Shown: positions 1 through 7,441 of the stretch, piece after piece
Layout: each line of letters begins with the position of its first letter
Position numbering within the stretch: the first letter of the stretch is position 1
Origin: Brucella pecoris
GTDB taxonomy: Bacteria; Pseudomonadota; Alphaproteobacteria; Rhizobiales; Rhizobiaceae
Direction of reading: 5' to 3'
Length of the DNA stretch: 38,178 nucleotides
Assembly: GCF_006376675.1 (NCBI RefSeq)
Contig: NZ_VEWK01000020.1
Location: forward strand, 1 to 38,178
The notes under the pieces: model-generated
What the model was told of the DNA's origin: nothing
The model's database searches: none
Seen by the model: only the letters and a program-made list of their open reading frames with translations
Position numbers and translations under genes: made by a program

Positions 1-123
1 CCTGTTCTCGGCATCTAAGCCGAAGTCAGGCAGAAATTCCACTTATCTCCGCTGTCCAGATTTCCCGAACCACCTCTTTAGCTATTGCTTTTGTAGATCG
101 CTAAACATTGATCCCGATAGGTT

Positions 124-137
124 TTGATCGCGGTCAA
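124..137 (+). promoter_or_regulatory. FNR/FixK/NNR-type binding box
   Basis: The 14-mer TTGATCGCGGTCAA is an inverted repeat of the form TTGAT-N4-GTCAA, one base from the FNR/FixK consensus TTGAT-N4-ATCAA and matching the looser NNR-type variants. It ends 63 bases before the start codon of the cytochrome operon, a distance that suits activation of a promoter in the gap. CRP/FNR-family regulators of low-oxygen and nitrogen-oxide respiration bind such sites, which fits a downstream c-type cytochrome operon. The site is seen directly; regulation is inference. Confidence 0.6.
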
Positions 138-200
138 TGCTCTTTCATCCCGAATCTTCGACGTTCTCCTCATCACAAGGGAATTGGTGTCGGAGGGCAC

Positions 201-1544
201 ATGAAACTGATATGGAAAGCGGCGGTCGGCGGCGCGGGTGCGCTAGCCGCAGCCTGGCTCTTTGCGCTTTCAACACCCCATTGGCTGACGGCGAAACACG
301 AAGCCGCTGTCGATGTCACCGACAAGGCTTTGGTCGAAAAAGGCGAATATATCGCCCATGCGGGCGACTGCGCTGCGTGCCATACGGCACCGGGAGGCAA
401 GGCGTTTGCGGGTGGGCTCGGTATGCAGACACCGCTTGGCACGATTTATTCCACGAACATCACGCCAGACAGCGAAACCGGTATTGGCGGCTACAGCTAT
501 ACCGACTTCGAACGTGCGGTGCGGCAGGGTGTGCGTCAGGATAATGTCCATCTTTATCCGGCAATGCCATTTGTGTCCTATACAGTCGTGAATGACGAGG
601 ACATGAAGGCACTTTATGCGTTCTTCATGTCGAAGGTGGAGCCGGTACAACAGGATAACCAGCCCAGCACCTTGCCATGGCCGACCAACATGCGCTGGCC
701 GCTCGCTTACTGGCAGCTGTTCTTTGGAAATTCTCGTCCGTTCGAAATTGCAGCGGACACTGATCCGGTGATCGCACGCGGCGCTTATCTGGTCGAGGGT
801 CTTGGTCATTGCGGCGCGTGTCATACCCCACGCGGTCTCGCCTATAAAGAAAAAGCGGTGATGGACGATCCGAAGGGCAAGTTCCTGTCCGGCTCGGTTC
901 TGGAAGGCTGGTATGCGAAAAACCTGCGCGATCAGGATACAGGCCTTTCGACATGGGCCGAAGACGAGATCGTCACCTTCCTCAAGACGGGGCGCACCGA
1001 TCGCACGGCGGCGTTCGGCTCGATGGCCGATGTCGTGCAGCACTCGACCCAATATCTTGCGGAAGATGATCTGCGTGCGATTGCCCGCTACCTGAAGTCA
1101 CTGCAGCCAAGCGAGGGACGTGAGCGTGAATGGCAGCCGAAGGAAGACGTAACGACAGCGGCACTCAAGGCGGGAGATTTCAGTGCGCCGGGCGCTTTGT
1201 CTTATGTCGAACAATGTTCGGTCTGCCATCGTATGGACGGAAAGGGTGCGCCACGCATTTATCCGGCGCTTGCCGGCAACTCGATTGTCTTTGCCGACGA
1301 TCCAAGCTCGCTCATTCAGGTCACGCTGACCGGGGGAAGGACGCCTGATACGCCGGCGGACAAGATGGCTTTCACCATGCCGGGTTTTGCCAATCTTCCA
1401 AACTGGCAGGTCGCCGAAATCCTGAACTTCATTCGCAACGGCTGGGGCAATCACGGCGCTGCCATAACGGAGCAGGATATCGCGCGTATGCGGCGTGAAA
1501 TCGCTCACAAGCCCGTCCATTACGTTCCGGAGAACAAGCAATGA
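201..1544 (+). CDS. membrane-anchored tri-haem cytochrome c
   Basis: This encodes a 447-residue periplasmic electron carrier with three c-type haem sites: CAACH at residues 57-61, CGACH at 204-208 and CSVCH at 339-343. A hydrophobic stretch at residues 6-23 would act as a signal anchor. The organisation resembles the cytochrome c subunits of membrane dehydrogenases (alcohol, gluconate or sorbitol dehydrogenase type), which pass electrons from a catalytic subunit to quinone or the respiratory chain. No flavin- or PQQ-dependent subunit is visible in the window, so the electron donor is unknown. I chose the ATG at 201 because CGGAGG lies just upstream and the signal segment follows; an in-frame ATG at 108 would add an unlikely leader. 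The stop codon overlaps the next start (ATGA), so the two cytochromes are probably co-translated. The FNR-type box upstream suggests oxygen or nitrogen-oxide control. Confidence 0.88.
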   Translation: MKLIWKAAVGGAGALAAAWLFALSTPHWLTAKHEAAVDVTDKALVEKGEYIAHAGDCAACHTAPGGKAFAGGLGMQTPLGTIYSTNITPDSETGIGGYSYTDFERAVRQGVRQDNVHLYPAMPFVSYTVVNDEDMKALYAFFMSKVEPVQQDNQPSTLPWPTNMRWPLAYWQLFFGNSRPFEIAADTDPVIARGAYLVEGLGHCGACHTPRGLAYKEKAVMDDPKGKFLSGSVLEGWYAKNLRDQDTGLSTWAEDEIVTFLKTGRTDRTAAFGSMADVVQHSTQYLAEDDLRAIARYLKSLQPSEGREREWQPKEDVTTAALKAGDFSAPGALSYVEQCSVCHRMDGKGAPRIYPALAGNSIVFADDPSSLIQVTLTGGRTPDTPADKMAFTMPGFANLPNWQVAEILNFIRNGWGNHGAAITEQDIARMRREIAHKPVHYVPENKQ

Positions 1545-2452
1545 AAACCAGTACGATTATCGTTCTCTGTGCCGGTTTTGCCGTGGCAGTAACGGGCGGC
1601 GCCTTCCTCTTCAATCACCTGCGGCCCTCGCTGGATGCCCCGGCTCCCCAAGCTTATGCGGTTCTGGACAAGGACAAGAAGCAGGTCGGAACCTATGTCA
1701 TCCCGCCGGACCGTGACATTCTCAAGCAGCCGAACGCGCCCGAGATCATGCATGGCAAGCGGCTGCTCAACGAAACCGCGCGGCTCCTGCCCGACAATGT
1801 CGGTAACGGTCTTAACTGCAATTCCTGTCACATGGGGCAGGGCAAGATGGATAACGTTGCTTCCTATATCAACACCAGTAATTTCTATCCTGCCGTCATG
1901 CCCCGCGCAGGCAAGGAAGTCGATCTGGTGATGCGCATCAATGGTTGCTTCCAGCGTTCGATGAACGGCAAGCCGCTGCCGCCTGAGGGGGCCGACAGGA
2001 AGGCAATGATCGCCTATATGGACTGGCTGCGGCAGGATGTGAAAAAGGGCACGAAAGTGGCGATCCGCAATGCCGGTACCATTGATGAAAGTCTTGTTCC
2101 CGATCCGGTCAACGGTGCGAGGATCTATGCGGCCCAGTGTTCGACCTGTCACGGCACCGATGGCGAAGGCATGAAGGATCAGGCTGGCGACTATATCTTC
2201 CCGCCGCTCTGGGGCGATGAAAGCTTCAACATCGGCGCTGGGCTGGCCCGAACCTACAAGGCGGCGCAGTTCGTCAAATATGCGATGCCGCCAGCCCAGA
2301 ACTACAATCTGCCTATCGGGCAGGGTGGTGTTCTGACCGATCAGGAAGCCATCGATGTGTCGGAATATTTCACCCACATGCCGCGTCCTGACTTTGCAGG
2401 CAAGGTGAAGGACTCGCCCAACATGAAGAAGCCGAAAGATGCGCGTTATTAG
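1541..2452 (+). CDS. di-haem cytochrome c, thiosulfate dehydrogenase (TsdA)-like
   Basis: This 303-residue protein has an N-terminal signal or anchor segment (about residues 5-24) and two haem c motifs, CNSCH at 93-97 and CSTCH at 200-204. Between them the segment INGCFQRSMNGKPLP contains Cys136. In the TsdA family of thiosulfate dehydrogenases/tetrathionate reductases the equivalent cysteine is the unusual axial ligand of the active-site haem. The C-terminal block with IGQGG and EYFTHMPRP is also typical of that family. The likely role is periplasmic two-electron chemistry on thiosulfate or tetrathionate, or a related sulfur substrate, with electrons handed to the preceding tri-haem cytochrome, whose gene it overlaps by ATGA. 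The fold and ligand are read from sequence; the substrate is inference from the family. Confidence 0.8.
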   Translation: MKTSTIIVLCAGFAVAVTGGAFLFNHLRPSLDAPAPQAYAVLDKDKKQVGTYVIPPDRDILKQPNAPEIMHGKRLLNETARLLPDNVGNGLNCNSCHMGQGKMDNVASYINTSNFYPAVMPRAGKEVDLVMRINGCFQRSMNGKPLPPEGADRKAMIAYMDWLRQDVKKGTKVAIRNAGTIDESLVPDPVNGARIYAAQCSTCHGTDGEGMKDQAGDYIFPPLWGDESFNIGAGLARTYKAAQFVKYAMPPAQNYNLPIGQGGVLTDQEAIDVSEYFTHMPRPDFAGKVKDSPNMKKPKDARY

Positions 2453-2453
2453 A

Positions 2454-2554
2454 GCATTTCCAGTAAAAGTGCGAAGCGGTTTTGCGTGGGATAATGCGAA
2501 AGAAGCCAGCATTTCCAGCAAAAGTGCGAAGCGGTTTTGCGTCGGATAATGCGA
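2454..2554. repeat. tandem pair of a 46-bp intergenic repeat
   Basis: Two nearly identical 46-bp units lie at 2454-2499 and 2509-2554. They share the core AAAGTGCGAAGCGGTTTTGC and end in GGATAATGCGA; by eye only two positions differ. Units of this type are, as far as I recall, scattered between genes in Brucella/Ochrobactrum and related Rhizobiales. They start two bases after the cytochrome stop codon and so may serve as part of a transcript 3' end. Confidence 0.75.
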
Positions 2555-2568
2555 CGAAACAATTAGTT

Positions 2569-2608
2569 AGAGCTGTTCCGGCAACTCCGTTTTGACCGGA
2601 ACCGCTCT
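2569..2608. terminator. 12-bp hairpin, probable transcript end
   Basis: AGAGC and GTTCCGG pair with CCGGAAC and GCTCT around a 14-base loop, with one T.C mismatch in the stem. No U-tract follows on the plus strand, so this may be a dispersed palindromic element working as a transcript end or stability element rather than a classical intrinsic terminator. It sits between the cytochrome operon and the next gene. Confidence 0.5.
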
Positions 2609-2782
2609 AAATGACATCGCCAAGAAAAGTGCCCCGCCATGTTCAAGCCAGGTGGGGCATTTGAATTTCTACGCCGAAGTTTTGCCGAGCGAAAATCTCT
2701 CTGCTATTCATACTGCGTGAAAACAGAGAGACAGAGCGGCTCCAATGATTCAGTATAAGTTGGAAATGCTCTCGGAGACTGC

Positions 2783-3571
2783 ATGAGAAAACTTCGCTAC
2801 CAGCGGCGTCAGTCGCGCTCTGCAGTGTGGGCGCTTCGGCTTGGCATTTTTGCGCTCGTGCTGCTTGCGATGGCGTTTCTTCTGCATCGCTTCTGGACAC
2901 TGGAGACACCGGATCTGGTGCTGCTTGCCGGATTGAGCACTGGTCTTGCCGCTCTGGCTCTTCTCTGCTCGGCTAAAGGTTTTCGCAATCTCTGGGTCAA
3001 TGGCGACAAGGGCGGCGCACGCTCCTTCTGGGGCGGCATATTCGCTTTTGCCGTGTTGCCCCCCGTCGGGCTGGTAGCAGCTCTGTGGTATCTCTCTCCA
3101 CCCCTCTACGACATTTCCACTGATTTCGAGACGCCGCCGCAATTCCCGTCCAATATGCCGCCACGCCTGCAATGGATGAACCCGCTGACAGTGGCAGTGA
3201 GTGGCGATGCGCTGACCCAGTTGACCGCTTATCCCGATGTGGTCGGACGCCGCTATGAAGCCGCACCGGACCGCGTTGCGCAAGGGGTTGAGACGGTTCT
3301 GAGGACTTTCGGGTGGCAGGAGATCGCGCGGAACGCTTCTTCACCGGAACAGAACGCCACGCGATTTGCGGTGACCGCGCATAGTTTCATTCTGGGCCTG
3401 AAAAGCGATATCGTTATCCGCCTGCTCGATGAAGGTGAAACCACCTATGTCGATGTGCGTTCGCTGTCACGCTATGGCAAGCGCGATATGGGGCAGAATG
3501 CCGGTTTCATTACCGATTTTCTGGGAGCGCTGGAAGGCGAAGTCAACAAGGCTCCAGCGGATGTGGAATAA
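2783..3571 (+). CDS. DUF1499 membrane protein
   Basis: A 262-residue protein with about three hydrophobic segments (roughly residues 16-36, 42-62 and 84-104), then a soluble domain of about 150 residues with the DUF1499 character: RRYEAAPDRV, a central segment with GWQEI, and a C-terminal RSLSRYGKRDMGQN stretch. DUF1499 proteins are common in proteobacteria and have no firmly established biochemical function. The ATG follows CTCGGAGACTGC, a usable ribosome site. The minus-strand hydrolase ends directly after this stop codon, so the two genes are convergent with no spacer. Nothing in the context suggests a specific role. Confidence 0.8.
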   Translation: MRKLRYQRRQSRSAVWALRLGIFALVLLAMAFLLHRFWTLETPDLVLLAGLSTGLAALALLCSAKGFRNLWVNGDKGGARSFWGGIFAFAVLPPVGLVAALWYLSPPLYDISTDFETPPQFPSNMPPRLQWMNPLTVAVSGDALTQLTAYPDVVGRRYEAAPDRVAQGVETVLRTFGWQEIARNASSPEQNATRFAVTAHSFILGLKSDIVIRLLDEGETTYVDVRSLSRYGKRDMGQNAGFITDFLGALEGEVNKAPADVE

Positions 3572-4477
3572 TCAGCCGGGAAGATAGATACTGCCCAGCG
3601 ACGGATGGCCGTCTGTCGTGACTTCACCACGTCCGACCAGATCTTCCAGATGTGCCAAAACGGACAACGCTGCGGCACCATGCAGTCGCGGATCGGTCTC
3701 GCGATAGATCACTTTCACCATCTCGCTGATTGTCCGGTCGCCCTGTAGAACACACTCTAGAATGGCACGTTCGCGCATCTTGCGATGGGCACGCAGGCCA
3801 CGAACGAAGGCGGCAGGCCTGGTCACGGCGCCGCCATGCCCCGGCAGATAGACCTTGTCGTCGCGTGTCAGCAGTTTTTCGAGCGAGACCATATAGTCGT
3901 TCATGGAGCCGTCGGGTGGCGCGACGATGGACGTCGCCCAGGCCATGACGTGGTCTGCGGAAAAAAGAACGCCCGTTCCCTTCAGGCCGAACGCCATGTG
4001 ATTGGCGGCATGTCCGGGAGTATGAATTCCTTCCAAAGCCCAGCCATCACCTTCGATCATGCTTCCGTCGGTCAGTGCAATATCCGGAATGAACTCTGTA
4101 TCGGCGCTTGCCTCAAGCATGTTCGTTTCGCCCGCATAATAGGGGCGGGCAGGGCGATGCGGTCCCTCGGCGACAGTGCGAGCGCCAAGGCTTTCCTTCA
4201 GACGCTGCGCCAAAGATGAATGATCGCGATGGGTGTGGCTGACGAAGATATGGCTGACCGGACGACCAGCGATGGCTGCTAACAGGGCGTTGTAATGCGC
4301 CTCATCTTCCGGGCCGGGATCGATGATCGCCAGCGTATCCGTGCCGATAATATAGCTGTTGGTGCCGTGAAAGGTGAAAGCGCTCGGATTATTGACGGTG
4401 AGGCGTAAAATGCCTTTACTCAGTTCAACCGGCTTCCCATATTGGGGCGTGAAACTGCTGTCGAAAACAAGCGCCAT
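3572..4477 (-). CDS. MBL-fold metallo-hydrolase, LACTB2-like
   Basis: A 301-residue metallo-beta-lactamase-fold hydrolase. The binuclear metal site is visible: HTHRDH at residues 81-86, PGHAANH with His156, SADH with Asp175/His176, and PGHGG with His214. The C-terminal ~80 residues look like the small winged-helix domain of the LACTB2 branch of hydrolases. The substrate is not deducible; family members act on esters, thioesters or nucleic acids. I chose the ATG at 4477 because GGAAG lies eight bases upstream; a start at 4492 (adding MEAAS) is possible, and longer in-frame readings toward 4660 lack support. The gene is divergent from bioY with a gap of about 165 bases. Confidence 0.8.
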   Translation of the reverse strand: MALVFDSSFTPQYGKPVELSKGILRLTVNNPSAFTFHGTNSYIIGTDTLAIIDPGPEDEAHYNALLAAIAGRPVSHIFVSHTHRDHSSLAQRLKESLGARTVAEGPHRPARPYYAGETNMLEASADTEFIPDIALTDGSMIEGDGWALEGIHTPGHAANHMAFGLKGTGVLFSADHVMAWATSIVAPPDGSMNDYMVSLEKLLTRDDKVYLPGHGGAVTRPAAFVRGLRAHRKMRERAILECVLQGDRTISEMVKVIYRETDPRLHGAAALSVLAHLEDLVGRGEVTTDGHPSLGSIYLPG

Positions 4478-4644
4478 TGAAGCGGCTTCCATTCTTCTTT
4501 GGTTTGATTGATGAAACGGCATAGGCCTTATATAGTCGGGTTGCAAACGTGAACAGTCACGCAGGCTGACAATCACGTCAGCGGGCAGTTTCCGGGGAAT
4601 TTCGCATCCCGGTGTCTGTCGCCGCGTCAAAAGTGGAGTTGGAT

Positions 4645-5244
4645 ATGCCTCATAGAGCAAAGTCTCGCGTCGCCACCGCCTCTCTCGCAGCAGAATATCT
4701 GCCCACCAGACAACTGGCTCGTGCTTTCTGGTTTGTCGGGCTTGCGCTGATCGGAACGGCTGTTCTCACCATTTCCGCCAAGATCAAAGTCGATCTGGTC
4801 TACGTCAATGTGACGATGCAGACCTTCGCTCTCTTTGCAATTTCAGCGCTTTACGGTTCGCGGCTCGCCGTGGCGACTGTCGCTCTTTATCTGCTCGAAG
4901 GTGCGCTTGGCATGCCGGTTTTTACAGGAACGCCGGAGAAGGGCATCGGTCTTGCCTATATGGTTGGTCCGACAGGTGGTTATCTGCTCTCCTACCTTGC
5001 CGCTGCCTGGATCGTCGGACGTGCTGCCGACAAGGGACTGGCGCGTAACCCTCTCGCTCTCGGCGGTGCAATGCTACTCGCAGAAGCCGTCATTCTTTTG
5101 ATGGGTGCAGGCTGGATGGCTTATCTTTTCGGTATGGAAAAGGCGATTGCCTTCGGGTTCGGCGCTTTTATCGTCGGCGATCTCGTGAAACTCGCACTTG
5201 CCGCATGCGGTGTCCCTGCGGTGATGTCACTTTTGAAGCGCTGA
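4645..5244 (+). CDS. bioY: BioY biotin ECF transporter S component
   Basis: A 199-residue, strongly hydrophobic protein with about six membrane segments and the BioY pattern: an early TISAKIKV segment, the GAR-like ALYGSRLAVATVALYLLEGA region, then AGTPEKGIG-like FTGTPEKGIG followed by VGPTGGYLLSY. BioY is the substrate-binding S component of energy-coupling-factor biotin importers and can work with BioMN or alone. The ATG at 4645 follows GGAG by seven bases. No bioM or bioN lies next to it. A BioR operator, expected for bioY in this group, was looked for in the divergent gap and not found convincingly. An intrinsic terminator follows. Confidence 0.9.
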   Translation: MPHRAKSRVATASLAAEYLPTRQLARAFWFVGLALIGTAVLTISAKIKVDLVYVNVTMQTFALFAISALYGSRLAVATVALYLLEGALGMPVFTGTPEKGIGLAYMVGPTGGYLLSYLAAAWIVGRAADKGLARNPLALGGAMLLAEAVILLMGAGWMAYLFGMEKAIAFGFGAFIVGDLVKLALAACGVPAVMSLLKR

Positions 5245-5267
5245 ATTTTTATCGGTTCTGTATGTTG

Positions 5268-5294
5268 AAAGCCGGGTCGTTGGCCCGGCTTTTT
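5268..5294 (+). terminator. Rho-independent terminator after bioY
   Basis: GCCGGG pairs with CCCGGC around a seven-base loop; the stem is preceded by AAA and followed by five T residues. It begins about 25 bases after the bioY stop codon. The flanking A and T tracts could make it bidirectional, but the next genes run in the same direction. Confidence 0.85.
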
Positions 5295-5385
5295 CCTGTT
5301 TCGGTTGAAACTGCTTCGCAATTGACAGAGATCTCTTCAACAAGCTTTGTCGTTATAAGAAATCTGCTTTTACGGGGAGAATGAT

Positions 5386-5895
5386 TTGCACGTCGAAACT
5401 CTGGTGGTCGAGCCGCTGACAAAAGACGCTTTTGCACCTTTTGGTGATGTCATCGAGACAGAAGGAGCCGAGCTTCGTCTGATCAACAACGGCACGACCG
5501 AGCGATACCACGATCTCGCGCGTGTCGAAGCCGCTGGCACTGAAGCAAGGGTTCTCGTCAATATTTTCCGCGGACAATCGTTCGAAGCGCCAATCGACAT
5601 CGCCATGATGGAACGTCATCCTTTCGGCTCGCAGGCATTCGTTCCATTGAACGGCAGGCCGTTCCTTGTGATCGTCGCTGAGGATGACGGAGGCAAGCCT
5701 GCACGTCCGCGTGTTTTCCTTGCGTGTGGTGGTCAGGGCGTCAATTATCTGCGCAATGTGTGGCACCACCCGCTACTGGCGCTTGAGCAGAAATCCGATT
5801 TTCTGGTTGTCGACCGGGCAGGCAAGGAAGACAATCTGGAGGAATTTTTCTTCTCCAGTACCGCCTACCGCATTGAAACGACGCAACCTGCCTGA
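5386..5895 (+). CDS. allA: ureidoglycolate lyase
   Basis: A 169-residue cupin-type enzyme that splits ureidoglycolate into glyoxylate and urea, the last step in purine ring nitrogen recovery through allantoin and allantoate. Family features seen: the N-terminal EPLTKDAFAPFGDVIE segment, MMERHPFGSQAFVPL with the conserved ERHP motif, and NYLRNVWHHPLL near the C-terminus. The start is TTG at 5386, six bases after GGGGAGA; no in-frame ATG precedes it at a sensible distance. It is followed after 18 bases by the hydroxyisourate hydrolase gene, so both probably form one ureide catabolism operon. Confidence 0.9.
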   Translation: MHVETLVVEPLTKDAFAPFGDVIETEGAELRLINNGTTERYHDLARVEAAGTEARVLVNIFRGQSFEAPIDIAMMERHPFGSQAFVPLNGRPFLVIVAEDDGGKPARPRVFLACGGQGVNYLRNVWHHPLLALEQKSDFLVVDRAGKEDNLEEFFFSSTAYRIETTQPA

Positions 5896-5913
5896 GCTTC
5901 ATTGAGGGATATT

Positions 5914-6270
5914 ATGGGTAAACTTTCCACACATGTTCTCGACACTGCCCATGGCAGCCCTGCGGCGGCGATGCGCATTGAGCTTTATCGTATTGCCACA
6001 AACGGCGTTTCCGAACTCATCAAGCGGACGGTGACCAATCTCGACGGACGCACGGACGCGCCTCTGCTTTCCGGTGATGAATTGCGCACCGGCACTTATG
6101 AGTTGCAGTTCCATGTTGCCGAATATTTTGAGGGACGCGGTGCGGAACAAGCCAATCCGCCGTTTCTCGACCTAATTCCGATCCGCTTCGCAATCGCCGA
6201 TGTTGATGGAAACTACCATGTGCCGCTGCTTGTCAGCCCGTGGTCCTATTCAACGTATCGTGGAAGCTGA
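5914..6270 (+). CDS. hiuH: 5-hydroxyisourate hydrolase (transthyretin-like)
   Basis: A 118-residue transthyretin-related protein that hydrolyses 5-hydroxyisourate, the product of urate oxidase, to OHCU. The two family signatures are present: the N-terminal LSTHVLDTAHG segment and the C-terminal tetrapeptide YRGS at the very end. Length and motif spacing are normal, and there is no signal peptide, so it is cytosolic. The ATG at 5914 follows GAGGGA. It sits just behind allA, and the two genes cover early and late steps of urate breakdown; OHCU decarboxylase, allantoinase and uricase are not in the window. Confidence 0.92.
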   Translation: MGKLSTHVLDTAHGSPAAAMRIELYRIATNGVSELIKRTVTNLDGRTDAPLLSGDELRTGTYELQFHVAEYFEGRGAEQANPPFLDLIPIRFAIADVDGNYHVPLLVSPWSYSTYRGS

Positions 6271-6339
6271 TCCGGACTTATCCCCTTTTCGGGCAGACGA
6301 ACTAGACTCCTGGCATTATCCATTGCGAGGAGCTGTTCA

Positions 6340-7159
6340 TGGACCAAACCCCAAATCTGAAAATGCCCTTAGGCGCAGAAACATGTCACTCATAATGAGG
6401 CATTGCTGCTGCTCGATGCTATTGTGCATCTAAGCGTCAACTCGCGGAACCGGCCGAATCGCCGGAAACACCTGTCAGTGGAGATCACTATTTCGTGGCT
6501 GCGGCTGCTGTGGGGGCATGGGCAGGAAAAGGCGGCGCAATAGCATCTTTCATTGATGGCGGATGGTTGTTCGTGACGGCTGCTATCCTGGCAGGCCTAT
6601 GTCGAAGATGAAGCATCGTTGCTGGTTTTCGACCGCATACTCTGGAAGAGCGTTTCGTCGGTTCCGGAAAATTTGTCCCTGTCCATGCTGGGCATTCATG
6701 CCACTGCCGATGCGGTCAACCGGCTTGCGATCTCGTCGAATGCCAGCTTGTTCAACAATGCCGGTGCCAGGGCATCAGGTGAAGGTGAACAAGCAGGCGG
6801 TGAGCGATACGGCAAGCCTTTTATATCAGACCAACTGGACCGGCTTCGCCAAAATGGGGCTGAACGGCAGTAATGATTTCAGCGTGAAGATAAGCAGCGA
6901 TACTGGATAATGGCGGGAGGCGATCAGGATCGATCACGCGGCCAGCAATGTTGCAGTCGGTTCGATCTGGCCGCAGACGCGGCTTGATGTTGATGTTCCT
7001 ATACGTCCCGCATCCCATACGGTCTCGATGCTGCCCTTTCCCGCAATTCACGGCGCAGGCGCGTTGGTCTTCGTCAGCGATGCCCCGTCAGGCTCCGAAA
7101 TGGCCGATTCTGATGGCGAGACCTGGCGCAGCGTTCGCACCAGCACCATAATTGCCTGA
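6340..7159 (+). pseudogene. decayed DUF2793-type tail/GTA protein gene
   Basis: Pieces of one DUF2793 protein can be read in successive frames. The start MDQTPNLKMP at 6340 follows a GAGGAG site. QKHVTHNEALLLLDAIVHLSV, the hallmark of the family, follows after a short deletion and frame change. Then come HYFVAAAAVGAWAGKGGAI, WQAYVEDEASLLVFDR and, after more shifts, a C-terminal piece ending in TSTIIA and TGA at 7157. I count at least three frame changes. DUF2793 proteins are found in phage tail regions and near gene transfer agent genes of Rhizobiales. No other phage genes remain nearby, so this is an isolated relic. Confidence 0.75.
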
Positions 7160-7441
7160 CAACAAATGCGGCGGATTGGCCGCTTACAGTTACCAGAGAC
7201 AGTCTACGAGCCGTAATTTAGCCAAAAGAAGTTTGTTAAGCGCCTGAAACGGCAATTGATATAGTCCTACCGGAGGACTCATGTTAACGGTGGCGAGAAA
7301 TTAGAATGCTTCGCAGCTATGGCGTACGGCAAGTCGCGAAGGGATTGACTAAGCTTTAATCCCCATTAGTAGTATAAATAGCCTTATGGCGCTGGAATCG
7401 TTCCGGTATTTCTCTCCGGCGGAGAGCGGGATAACACGCGT
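7160..7441. other. intergenic, probable promoter region
   Basis: No gene is seen. The stretch becomes AT-rich toward 7390 and must hold the promoter of the following dehydratase gene. TTGACT at 7345 and TATAAA at 7373 are present, but their spacing of 22 is too long for a standard sigma-70 promoter, so I do not assign one. Confidence 0.4.

Noticed and set aside
4500..4600. BioR operator before bioY
   Set aside because: TTATATAGTC matches only half of the TTATAGATAA-type consensus. The perfect CGTGA-N4-TCACG at 4548-4561 fits no biotin regulator that I know.
7345..7378. Sigma-70 promoter TTGACT/TATAAA before the wbkD-like gene
   Set aside because: The spacing of 22 bases is too long, and alternative -10 choices are poor.
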